Part shown: one piece after another, positions 39,033 through 47,512 of the stretch
How positions within the stretch are numbered: the first letter of the stretch is position 1
Layout of the letters: every line of letters starts with the position of its first letter
Assembly (NCBI RefSeq): GCF_000219605.1
Contig: NC_015740.1
Coordinates: 4,402,001-4,466,000 of the forward strand
Direction: 5' to 3'
DNA length: 64,000 nt
Source: Stutzerimonas stutzeri
GTDB lineage: Bacteria > Pseudomonadota > Gammaproteobacteria > Pseudomonadales > Pseudomonadaceae
The notes under the pieces: model-generated
What the model was told of the DNA's origin: nothing
Databases searched by the model: none
The model's input: only the letters and a program-made list of their open reading frames with translations
Position numbers and translations under genes: made by a program

Positions 39033-40091
39033 TCATTCGGCCAGTTGCATAAGCGCCTGTTCCCGCTCGTCGGCAGGGCGTTTGGCCAGTGCGGCGACCG
39101 CCTCGTGGAAACGTTCCCAGTCGCGCCCATTCGCGTCGAACAGCGCGGCGAAGGCCGGCACCCAGCGGTCGTACAGGCCGAACGGCACCAGGGTGGCATT
39201 GTTCAGCGGCTGGGCGAACCAGCGGTCGAAACGCGCGTCGCCACCCCACGAACCATCACGTAGGGTGCGATAGCGCTGGCGCAGCGCAGCGAACTCGGCC
39301 TGTTTGAGGCCCTCCAGTTCCGCCGCCGGCCGCCCCGAGGCATACAGCGAGGCAAGACGCTCGCGGGTGTCGAGCAGCAGTTGCACCAGCTGCCGATAAC
39401 GCTCGCGACCCTGCTCGTCCGGTTCGGCGAGGCCTCGACTGGCGCGCCACTGCCGCAGCCCTTCGCGCTCGACGAAGGTGGCATAGGACTCGTTGAACGC
39501 TGTATCGCCGGGCAGGTACAGCTGCTGGTGCGCCAGTTCGTGGAACACCAATGCGGCCAGCTGCTCGTCGTTGCGCCGCAACATCGAACTGAGCAGCGGG
39601 TCGGCGAACCAGCCGAGGGTGGAATAAGCCTCGACGCCGGCGACGTGGGTGTCCAGCCCGGCCATGCGCAGGCGCGCCGCCTCGCCGCGGGCGGCGCCCT
39701 GGCGGAAGTAGCCGCGATAGGCGACGCAGCCGGCGATCGGGAAGCAATGTTCCACCGGCTTGACCGAATAGGCCTCGGTGGCGAACAGGTTCCACACCAC
39801 ATAGGGCCGCTGGATATCGGCGTAGACGCGATAGCTGCGGTTGTCCGGCAGGCCCAGCGCGGTGCTGGCGAAGCCCCGCGCCTCGAGCACCCCAGCCAGG
39901 CGCTGGCGCAGCGCCGGATCGCGCGACTCGTCGGCCAGCAGCGTCTCGATCACCTCACGCTGGCGCAGCAGCTCGACCTGGCCGACCGCCAGCTGAGTGT
40001 AATAGGCGCAGCCATTCAGACAGACGGCAAGCAGCAGGGGAACCCAGCGCAGGGTGCGGCTGTCGATCAAGGCGGCGTTGGGCTTGGTCAT
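39033..40091 (-). CDS. Putative zinc aminopeptidase lipoprotein
   Basis: The 352-residue product has a lipoprotein signal (VPLLLAVCLNGC) and the zinc-peptidase motif HELAHQQLY, preceded by AALVF. The further segments YYTQLAVGQVELL and FNESYATFVEREGLRQW place it in the putative aminopeptidase family PF10023 found in proteobacteria. The glutamate in NESYATFVE could supply the third zinc ligand. ATG 40091 gives a proper signal; the longer frame from 40190 does not. Confidence 0.85.
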   Translation of the reverse strand: MTKPNAALIDSRTLRWVPLLLAVCLNGCAYYTQLAVGQVELLRQREVIETLLADESRDPALRQRLAGVLEARGFASTALGLPDNRSYRVYADIQRPYVVWNLFATEAYSVKPVEHCFPIAGCVAYRGYFRQGAARGEAARLRMAGLDTHVAGVEAYSTLGWFADPLLSSMLRRNDEQLAALVFHELAHQQLYLPGDTAFNESYATFVEREGLRQWRASRGLAEPDEQGRERYRQLVQLLLDTRERLASLYASGRPAAELEGLKQAEFAALRQRYRTLRDGSWGGDARFDRWFAQPLNNATLVPFGLYDRWVPAFAALFDANGRDWERFHEAVAALAKRPADEREQALMQLAE

Positions 40092-40235
40092 CGGATGAAC
40101 CGGTCGGTGGTCGGGGCTGGCGCCGGCGCGCTTGGCGCACCCTACAAAGGCCCTGCCGTGCAATGCAACCGCGGCAGCATGCGCCTCCACTTCGATTTCT
40201 CACCGGGCCGGATGGTTGCGGCCGGAGCTTCTCAC

Positions 40236-40661
40236 ATGCGCGGTTTCGTTCTTGTCCCGTTGATCGCCCTCCTCGCTGGCTGCTCGTCCTGGATGCCCAA
40301 GCCCGACCCGCAACAGGCCTGGGTCGACCTCGACCCGAACGGCCAAACCACGCTGCAGGCCGTGGCCGTGGACGGCAGGACACTGGACGACGACCGCTTC
40401 TTCCAGGTCCCGCCCGGCAGCCGCCGCTTGGAGATGCGCTACCGCTTCGACGTCGACGGCGCCAACATCGGCCCCGGCAGCAGCTCGCTGGCCCGCGACT
40501 GCAAGCTGACCCTGGAATACGACCAGTTCACCGCCGGCGCACGCTATCGCCTGGTGGCCGGCGGCTACGGCTTCCGCCCCTGGGCCAAGCTCTATGACCA
40601 GCACCAGTACGTGCTGGCCCGTGCCGAGGAAAAGGGCTGCGGCGACCTCGCCGGCCGCTGA
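40236..40661 (+). CDS. Lipoprotein, first of two paralogues
   Basis: The 141-residue product has a signal peptide ending LIALLAGC and a mature domain with DPQQAWVDLD, DDDRFFQVPPGSRRLEMRYRF, LEYDQFTAGARYRLVAGGYGF. The protein encoded next shares this plan closely (AWVDL, GRYFQVPPGSHELEANYEF, RYDQFEAGKRYLFQARSLGF). Both have a pair of cysteines that may form a disulphide. The start ATG 40236 places the signal correctly. No function is known; a beta-rich outer-membrane-attached fold is likely. Confidence 0.75.
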   Translation: MRGFVLVPLIALLAGCSSWMPKPDPQQAWVDLDPNGQTTLQAVAVDGRTLDDDRFFQVPPGSRRLEMRYRFDVDGANIGPGSSSLARDCKLTLEYDQFTAGARYRLVAGGYGFRPWAKLYDQHQYVLARAEEKGCGDLAGR

Positions 40662-40753
40662 GCCGCGTTGAAATGCGCCGCCATCTGGCGCACGCTCGGC
40701 AGTAGAGGTGAGGCGCCGTGCGCCCCTCGCCCAGCCGCCGAGGAAATCCAGCC

Positions 40754-41167
40754 ATGCGCCAGCCACTTTCCCTCGCGCTGTTCAGCCTGCTTCTGGCGGG
40801 CTGTGCCGGGCCCCTGCCGCAACACGACCCGAACATGGCCTGGGTCGACCTGCGCGCGCAGACCATCGATGTATTCATGTCCGATCGCCTGGATGGCAAG
40901 CGCACCCACGACGGCCGCTACTTCCAGGTTCCGCCGGGCAGCCATGAACTCGAAGCCAACTATGAATTCGAAGTCAGTGGCGGCGGGCCAAACCTGTTCG
41001 CCGAAACCCAGACCATGCGTTGCACCATGGTGGTGCGCTACGACCAGTTCGAAGCGGGCAAGCGCTACTTGTTCCAGGCCCGCTCGCTGGGCTTCACGCC
41101 GCAGGGCTGGCTGCTCGACGACGAGCGCAACGTGCTGGTCGAAGCCAAGGCCGAGCACTGCCGCTAG
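40754..41167 (+). CDS. Lipoprotein, second of two paralogues
   Basis: The 137-residue product has the signal LFSLLLAGC and the same arrangement as the upstream protein: AWVDLRAQTIDVFMSDRLDG, then GRYFQVPPGSHELEANYEFEV, then VVRYDQFEAGKRYLFQARSLGF. Cysteines sit at about 93 and at the end (EHC). ATG 40754 follows GAGGAAATCC. The pair probably arose by tandem duplication. Function is unknown. Confidence 0.75.
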   Translation: MRQPLSLALFSLLLAGCAGPLPQHDPNMAWVDLRAQTIDVFMSDRLDGKRTHDGRYFQVPPGSHELEANYEFEVSGGGPNLFAETQTMRCTMVVRYDQFEAGKRYLFQARSLGFTPQGWLLDDERNVLVEAKAEHCR

Positions 41168-41240
41168 AGCCGGCACGCCAGCGCTAACCGACCGAACCTG
41201 AACGCGCGCGTCCAGGTCCGCCATCCGCATGAGGTTACCG

Positions 41241-42239
41241 ATGTCCCGCATTACCCAGACCCGCTTTTCCGCCCTCGACCTGGCACCGATCCGTGACGAC
41301 GGCACGCCGGCCCAGGCGCTGCACAACGCCCTGGCGCTGGCGCGGCACGTGGAAGGGCTCGGCTTCCAGCGTTTCTGGGTCGCCGAACACCACAACATGG
41401 ACGGCATCGCCAGCGCCGCCACCGCCGTGCTGATCGGTTATCTGGCGGCCAACACCACGCGCATCCGCCTCGGTGCCGGCGGGGTGATGCTGCCCAACCA
41501 TGCGCCGCTGGTGATCGCCGAACAGTTCGGCACGCTGGAGGCGCTGTATCCCGGCCGCATCGACCTGGGCCTTGGCCGTGCACCAGGCGCCGACCAGTTC
41601 ACCGCCCACGCCCTGCGCCGCGACCGCATGGGCAGTGCCGACCACTTTCCGCAGGACGTCGAGGAACTGGAGCTGCTGCTCGGCCCGCGGCAGCCCAATC
41701 AGCGCGTGATCGCCATGCCCGGGGTGGACAGCAACGTGCCGATCTGGCTGCTCGGTTCGAGCCTGTTCAGCGCTCAGCTGGCCGCCGCCAAGGGTCTGCC
41801 CTATGCCTTCGCCTCGCACTTCGCGCCACGCTACATGCATCAGGCGATCAGGCTCTACCGCGACAACTTCCAGCCTTCGGCCGTGCTCGACAAACCCTAC
41901 GTGATGCTCGGCGTGCCGCTGATCGCCGCCGACAGTGACGAGCGGGCCGAACACCTGGCCACCAGCGTCTACCAGCGCATCCTCTCGCTGATCCGCGGTC
42001 AGTCCCTGGTGCTGCGCCCGCCGGTGGAGAGCATGCATGGCCTGTGGCTGCCTCACGAGCAGCAGGCCGTGGGCGATTTTCTCGGCCTCGCGCTGATCGG
42101 CGGTCCGGAAAAGGTGCGCGCGCGCCTCGACGTGTTGCTGGAGCAGACCCAGGCCGACGAGCTGATCTTCACCTGCGACCTCTACGAGACCGCCGACCGC
42201 CACCGCGCCTTCGAGATCGTCGCCGGCCTGCGCGCGTAA
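41241..42239 (+). CDS. LLM-class flavin-dependent oxidoreductase
   Basis: The 332-residue protein is luciferase-like: [17 protein letters not shown] at the start, then [72 protein letters not shown] split over the usual barrel elements. Proteins of this COG2141 branch bind FMN and act as monooxygenases or reductases on unknown substrates. ATG 41241 was chosen over 41229 because GAGG lies ten bases before it. Confidence 0.88.
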   Translation: MSRITQTRFSALDLAPIRDDGTPAQALHNALALARHVEGLGFQRFWVAEHHNMDGIASAATAVLIGYLAANTTRIRLGAGGVMLPNHAPLVIAEQFGTLEALYPGRIDLGLGRAPGADQFTAHALRRDRMGSADHFPQDVEELELLLGPRQPNQRVIAMPGVDSNVPIWLLGSSLFSAQLAAAKGLPYAFASHFAPRYMHQAIRLYRDNFQPSAVLDKPYVMLGVPLIAADSDERAEHLATSVYQRILSLIRGQSLVLRPPVESMHGLWLPHEQQAVGDFLGLALIGGPEKVRARLDVLLEQTQADELIFTCDLYETADRHRAFEIVAGLRA

Positions 42240-42360
42240 CCGCCCCGCGACCTGACCGGCGGCGGCCTGCCTCGATGCCGGCGGCGAACCCTGCCGCCGG
42301 CCTCCGTTCCAATGGCTACACAGCCTCCGGGCACTGCACGCCCCGCCATCGGAATACCCC

Positions 42361-43726
42361 ATGAGCTTTCTCGAATGGATGGCCGTTCTCGGCATCCTGT
42401 TGCTGATCCTCGCGCTGGCATCGGCCTATCTGCGCTGGCTGCCGGTCACCACCTCGCTGATCTACCTGGGCTTCGGCCTGCTGATCGGCCAGCTCGGCGT
42501 CGGCCTGTGGGAAATGGAATTCCTGCACATCGCCAGCTGGATGGAGCACCTCACCGAAATCGCCGTGCTGGTGTCGCTGTTCGTCAGCGGCCTGAAGCTG
42601 CGCATGCCGCTGCGCCACCCGGCCTGGAAGAGCGCCTACGTGCTGGCCGGGCCGGTGATGCTGGCCTGCATCGCCGGGGTAGCCGCGTTCTGCCATTACC
42701 TCTTCGGCCTGCCCTGGGGCATCGCCGTGCTGATCGGCGCCATCCTCGCGCCCACCGACCCGGTGCTCGCCAGCCTGGTGCAGGTCAACAACTCGCGTGA
42801 CAGCGACCACGTGCGCTACGGGCTGTCCGGCGAGAGGCCGGCTTCAACGACGGCACCGCCTTTCCCTTCGTCGTCTTCGGCCTGCTGCTGATCGAACAGG
42901 GCGGCCTGTCGTCCGGCTGGGTCGGCGACTGGGCCTTGCACCGGTTGCTGTGGGCGGTACCGGCGGGCTGGGCTTCGGTTACCTGCTCGGGCGGCTGATC
43001 GGCAAGCTGGCGATCTACCTGCGCGCGCGGCACGCCGACACCTCCATGTCACCCAACGACTCCCTGGCCCTGGCGCTGATCGCGCTGGCCTACGTCGGCG
43101 CCGAGCTGATCGGTGCCTGGGGCTTTCTCGCGGTGTTCGCCGCCGGCCTCGGCCTGCGCCATGCGGAAAAGGACGCCGCCCACGAATCGGAAACGCCCTC
43201 CGAAGAGCTGATCGCCCACGCCGTGCCGCACCTGGTCGAAGGCGGACTGTCGCCACGGGAACTGCCGCTGGAGGGTCAGAAGATCGCCGAGCCCAAGGTC
43301 GCCGCCGGGGTGATGATGGGCGACATCCTGACCTTCGGCGGGCAGATGGAGCGCAGCCTGGAAGTGCTGCTGGTGACCATGCTCGGCGTGCTGGTCTCGG
43401 TGCATTGGGACTGGCGGGCGATACCCCTGGCGCTGGCGCTGTTCCTGCTGATCCGCCCACTCGCCGTCTGGCTGCTGATGCCACGGCGCTACCTGGATCG
43501 TGGCCAGTGCCTGACGGTCGGCTGGTTCGGCATCCGCGGCATCGGCAGTCTCTACTACCTGAGCTACGCGGTCACCCACGGGCTGCTGCCGGACGAGACG
43601 GAAGTGATCATTTCCCTGGTGATCTCGGTGGTGGCGCTGAGCATCCTGATCCACGGCCTCAGCACCCAGCCGCTGCTGCGGTGCTACGAACGCAGCCGTG
43701 GCCAGGCGCCTACCCGCCACGGTTGA
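42361..43726 (+). pseudogene. CPA1-type Na+/H+ antiporter, broken by two frameshifts
   Basis: Reading begins at ATG 42361 with several membrane spans and the antiporter motif ILAPTDPVLASLVQ. After GLSGE (42832) the expected AGFNDGTAFPFVVFGLLL is found two bases out, consistent with a duplicated AG at about 42833-42836. A second shift follows near 42967, where one C appears missing in GCGGGCTGGGC before LGFGYLLGRLIGKLAIYL. The rest runs intact to TGA at 43726. Together the three parts form one full antiporter of about 450 residues exchanging cations for protons. As given, translation stops at 42891. Confidence 0.85.
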
Positions 43727-43777
43727 GACGGCATCCCGCGCGGCCGACTGGCCAGCCGCGGGTCGCCTGCAGGCAGG

Positions 43778-43993
43778 TCAGCTGTTGGCGAGGCGGAAGC
43801 CGACCTTCATGGTGACCTGGAAATGTCCGACCTTGCCGTTCTCGACATGGCCGCGGATTTCGCCGACCTCGAACCACTCGACGTTCTGCAGCGACTTGGA
43901 CGCCTCGGCGATACCGTTCTGAATCGCCTCGTCGACGCTGTTACGCGAGGAACCGACGATTTCAACCTTCTTGTAGGTGTGATGATCCGACAT
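43778..43993 (-). CDS. Dodecin-family flavin-binding protein
   Basis: Dodecins are small hollow dodecamers that store or buffer flavins. The 71-residue product has the family pattern YKKVEIVGSSRNSVDEAIQNGIAEAS followed by VEWFEVGEIRGHVENGKVGHFQVTMKVGFRL; the tryptophan in VEWFEV normally stacks on the isoalloxazine ring. AGAAGGGG precedes ATG 43993. Confidence 0.92.
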   Translation of the reverse strand: MSDHHTYKKVEIVGSSRNSVDEAIQNGIAEASKSLQNVEWFEVGEIRGHVENGKVGHFQVTMKVGFRLANS

Positions 43994-44247
43994 GAATGTC
44001 CCCTTCTGGTCTGAGGAGCCTCCGGCTCGATTGATGACGCTTCCTGTCTGACTGAGGCCCGCGAAGCAGCGCGGAAGTTCAGCGAAACGGCCAGATCGGA
44101 CCGGTAAACCGAGGGCTCGCCCGCGCCTTCACGACGAACGAATCATCCACCGTCGATGACCAATATCGACCGGCTCGATTTCGACCATGCCGGCAGAGCG
44201 CGTAGCATGCCCGGCACATCCCCCGTTTCCCGTTCGAGGAGATCGCC

Positions 44248-45090
44248 ATGCCTGATACCCCCTACGTACCGCCGAAGGTCTGGACCCACGACGCCCCGTC
44301 GGGCGGCAAGTTCGCCAGCATCAACGCACCGACCGCCGGTGCGCGCGAGGAGCAGGCGCTGCCGGTGGGCCAGCACCCGCTGCAGCTGTATTCGCTGGCC
44401 ACGCCCAACGGGGTGAAGGTGAACATCATGCTCGAGGAGCTGCTCGCCCTCGGTCACCGCGGTGCCGAATACGACGCCTGGCTGATCAACATCGGCGAAG
44501 GCGACCAGTTCGGCAGCGGCTTCGTCGAGATCAACCCGAACTCGAAGATCCCCGCGCTGGTGGATCGCAGCATCGACGGCGAACCGTTGCGGGTGTTCGA
44601 ATCCGGCTCGATCCTGGTCTACCTCGCCGAGAAGTTCGGCGCCTTTCTGCCGACTGAGGTCCGTGCACGCACCGAGACGCTGAACTGGCTGTTCTGGCAG
44701 ATGGGTTCGGCGCCCTTCCTCGGCGGCGGCTTCGGCCACTTCTACGCCTACGCACCGGAAAAATACGAATACCCGATCAACCGCTACGCCATGGAGGTCA
44801 AGCGTCAGCTCGACGTGCTCGACCGCCAGCTGGCGGAGCATCGCTACGTGGCCGGTAACGACTACAGCATCGCCGACATGGCCATCTGGCCCTGGTACGG
44901 CGGGCTGGTGCTGGGCGAGCTGTACGGCGCCGGCGAGTTCCTCTCGGTGCACGAGTACCAGCATGTGCAGCGCTGGGCTCGCGAGATTGCCGAGCGCCCG
45001 GCGGTCGTTCGCGGACGCAAGGTCAACCGCACCTGGGGCGATGAATCCGAACAGGCGCCCGAGCGTCACAGCTCCGCCGACCTCGACTGA
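44248..45090 (+). CDS. yghU: YghU-type glutathione-dependent disulphide-bond oxidoreductase
   Basis: The 280-residue protein is a Nu-class glutathione S-transferase relative. Hallmarks are YVPPKVWTHDAPSGGKFASINAPTAGA at the N-terminus, the thioredoxin-fold segment LYSLATPNGVKVNIMLEEL, NPNSKIPALVD and FESGSILVYLAEKFG, and the C-terminal AGNDYSIADMAIWPWYGGL. Such enzymes bind two glutathione molecules and reduce disulphides. GAGGAG lies before ATG 44248. A stem-loop with complementary arms TGCGGGTG and CACCCGCA follows at 45100-45128. Confidence 0.93.
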   Translation: MPDTPYVPPKVWTHDAPSGGKFASINAPTAGAREEQALPVGQHPLQLYSLATPNGVKVNIMLEELLALGHRGAEYDAWLINIGEGDQFGSGFVEINPNSKIPALVDRSIDGEPLRVFESGSILVYLAEKFGAFLPTEVRARTETLNWLFWQMGSAPFLGGGFGHFYAYAPEKYEYPINRYAMEVKRQLDVLDRQLAEHRYVAGNDYSIADMAIWPWYGGLVLGELYGAGEFLSVHEYQHVQRWAREIAERPAVVRGRKVNRTWGDESEQAPERHSSADLD

Positions 45091-45325
45091 TCACTTCCCT
45101 GCGGGTGGCGCGGCGTCGCCCACCCGCATCGGTGTGCAGGTCAGCAATGGCCTGCCTGTTCCACATGCGCCGAACCTGCGCACGCCCTCCTCCCTCAGCG
45201 CCGACCGCTGATCCCCGCCGCTGAACTCTGCCGGTACGCCTCGACCCAACCTCTATGAGCGCCGCGTTGGCCGATGCCCCGCCGTGCTCGCAAACCCGGT
45301 TGTTCGACACAACGTGAGGTGAACC

Positions 45326-46156
45326 ATGAAACACACACTGGTAGCAGCGTTCGCCACGCTGACCGATGCCAATCGCACCCGCGGCGACCTGATGGCGCGG
45401 GGCATTCCCCGCGAGCAGATCCATGCGGTGGGCGCCGAAAGCGCCGATATCCATGCCTACGACGCACCCTACAGCACCAGCCCGGACGTCCCGGTGGACC
45501 GCCATGAGCACGAATCGAAGGTCGCGCACTTCTTCAAATCGCTGTTCGGCCACGAGCCCCATGAACAACACCGTCATTACGCGACCGCCTATCCCGACGC
45601 GGTACGCCGCGGCGCTCTGGTGATCGCGGTGGACGTGGTCGACGAGGACCAGCTGGCCAGGGCGCGGGATGCGCTGGAGTACAACGGCGCCATCGATATC
45701 GACGAGCACGGCGGCAGCGGCACCGCAGACGGTTATCCCGGCCCCAGCAGCCCCTACGCCGGCGCCACCGGCGGCGACAGCCACCTGGACAAGCACTTCA
45801 TCCGACCCACAAGCGGCACGACGGGCGCCACCACCGGCGCCGGCCTGCACTCGGCCAGCGAACGCTTCGGTGACAACGCCGGCACCGGCGCTGCGGCCGA
45901 AGTCGGTGCCCACGCCTCCACCCCCAGCGCCTACCACGACAGCAACACCGCCGACACCGGGCGCTACGACATCGGCAGCGCGGCCAAGCGCGCCGGCACC
46001 GACTACCCGGAAACCACCGCCACCAGCCACCCGACCGGTGCCGGCATCACCGGCCACGGCAGCAACAGCGATGCGCCGGAGATCGCTCCCGGCGTCGGCA
46101 CGCGTGAAGCCGGGCTGTGCCGTGACCGGATCTGCGTGATCCAGCGACCGAGCTGA
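45326..46156 (+). CDS. YflT-like stress protein with disordered Gly/Thr/His-rich tail
   Basis: Residues 1-110 resemble the general-stress-protein-17M (YflT) fold: VAAFATLTDANRTRGDLMARGIPREQIHAVG, then ALVIAVDVVDEDQLARARDALEYNGAIDIDEHG, a ferredoxin-like domain. The second half (about 130-276) is low complexity, rich in Gly, Thr, Ser, Ala and His, and probably disordered, ending in a short segment with two cysteines (GLCRDRICVIQ). GAGGTG precedes ATG 45326. The role is unknown; the neighbouring dodecin and ferritin genes suggest a stress setting. Confidence 0.7.
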   Translation: MKHTLVAAFATLTDANRTRGDLMARGIPREQIHAVGAESADIHAYDAPYSTSPDVPVDRHEHESKVAHFFKSLFGHEPHEQHRHYATAYPDAVRRGALVIAVDVVDEDQLARARDALEYNGAIDIDEHGGSGTADGYPGPSSPYAGATGGDSHLDKHFIRPTSGTTGATTGAGLHSASERFGDNAGTGAAAEVGAHASTPSAYHDSNTADTGRYDIGSAAKRAGTDYPETTATSHPTGAGITGHGSNSDAPEIAPGVGTREAGLCRDRICVIQRPS

Positions 46157-46190
46157 AGCGGTCGTCGCCAGGCGTGAGCGAGGAACGGCG

Positions 46191-46212
46191 AGGGTGGGCT
46201 GCAGCCCACCCT
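46191..46212. terminator. Perfect 22-base palindrome after the stress gene
   Basis: The arms AGGGTGGGCTG and CAGCCCACCCT are fully complementary with no loop bases. It lies about 35 bases after the stop codon at 46156. No T-run follows. A related GGCGGGCTGAAGCCCGCC hairpin occurs at 49922-49939, so it may be a small dispersed repeat that ends transcription. Confidence 0.5.
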
Positions 46213-46334
46213 GTCGTCGCCGCTGCCACCCCTGCGGCGATTGGCATCAGCCAGCGTGAGTGAGCGCAGCTCAGGGCTGGCGTAATCTGCACCTCGAGCG
46301 GCCCGTCGGCCGCGCGTTTGCCGAGAGCCGCGCC

Positions 46335-46727
46335 ATGCTTGCGCCGAGAACCACCGTCTGCCTGCTGCTCTGTCTGTCCTTCGTCCCGACCGCCTGGGCC
46401 GCCCGGCTTGCCATGGAGCAGACCGAAGGCGATTCGCAGCGTGCGTTCGTGTTGCACGAGGGCGCCAACATGCACACCGACCAGGCCGCACTGCGCGAGC
46501 GCCGCGCCAGAGCCTACGAGATCGAACAGCAGGAAGCCTTCGACGAACTGATGTTCGCCAAGTACGCCATCATCCGGAAATACCTGGCCAAGCTGCCCGT
46601 ACACGAGCAGCAAGCCATGCAGGCCGAACTGGCCAAGCAGCACGCCCTCTTTGCCTATCGCTACCCGGATGCGAACACGCGTCTGCTAGGCAGCAACCCG
46701 CACAAGCCCGGCCGCCGCGCCGACTGA
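46335..46727 (+). CDS. Secreted hypothetical protein
   Basis: The 130-residue product has a signal peptide (TVCLLLCLSFVPTAWAARL) and a mature charged helical region rich in Glu, Arg and Gln (ALRERRARAYEIEQQEAFDELMF). ATG 46335 puts the signal first; the frame is open further upstream from a GTG at 46260 but that would bury it. No family was recognised. Confidence 0.58.
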   Translation: MLAPRTTVCLLLCLSFVPTAWAARLAMEQTEGDSQRAFVLHEGANMHTDQAALRERRARAYEIEQQEAFDELMFAKYAIIRKYLAKLPVHEQQAMQAELAKQHALFAYRYPDANTRLLGSNPHKPGRRAD

Positions 46728-46782
46728 GGCCCGGCAAACGCCCAGGGGGGAACGGCAGCGCCGTTTCCACCTTTCGCACGCC

Positions 46783-47286
46783 TCAGCGTTCGCCCCGGCC
46801 GTCTCCCAACGCGCGCCGCAGCCCGACTCGAGCAACCGTCAACGCCAGGCACTCCTCGACTGCACCCAGCACGGCATTGACCAGCGGTCTGGGCTGATAC
46901 GGCTTGCGCAGGCCCAGCCCGACCCTGGCGGCGACCAGCGCCGCCGTCGCACCGAGCAGCGCGGGCAGGAGCACGGGCTCGCGGCGCACACCCGCCAGCG
47001 CCGCCGCACTCGCACCGCCGGAAAGCGCGCGGAACATCATCGACGGCACGATGGTGCGGTCCGGCGCGAAGGGCATCTTGTCGCCGATCATCTCGCTGGC
47101 CGCGAGCACTGGCAGGAAGGTCTGCGCCGTATCCGATGTGAGCAACTGCGCGGCCTCCCCCGCCCCGGCAAGATCATCGCGCTCGCTCAACGCCCGGCTG
47201 ACCAGCGTCGGCGCCAGCATGCTGCGCATGCCCGTCACCGCCCCGATCGCCAGCGCGGCCCATATCAGATTGCTCGAAGTCGACAT
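46783..47286 (-). CDS. DUF4126-like membrane protein
   Basis: The 167-residue product opens with a hydrophobic helix containing GAVTGMRSMLAPTLVSRAL, then has FLPVLAASEMIGDKMPFAPDRTIVPSMMFRALSGGASAA, the pattern of DUF4126 proteins, and two or three more membrane segments. Function is unknown. ATG 47286 follows GGGAGAT. Confidence 0.75.
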   Translation of the reverse strand: MSTSSNLIWAALAIGAVTGMRSMLAPTLVSRALSERDDLAGAGEAAQLLTSDTAQTFLPVLAASEMIGDKMPFAPDRTIVPSMMFRALSGGASAAALAGVRREPVLLPALLGATAALVAARVGLGLRKPYQPRPLVNAVLGAVEECLALTVARVGLRRALGDGRGER

Positions 47287-47512
47287 CGTCAGATCTCCCG
47301 GTGGTTGCTAATACCGACCGGCCTTGGGCAGCAGGCGTTCGGCGCCATCTGTCGGGCATCGACGGGCGACACCAGGACGCGACAGACATGGCACTTCGCT
47401 ACGAAGCCGCACGTCGGCGCTCGTCATAACGCAAACCGGCCGTCATCAACCTGCCACCTGAGCTTCCTAGTTTCGGTCCCTGCCCATCCCACCGCACCCG
47501 AGGAAAACAACA

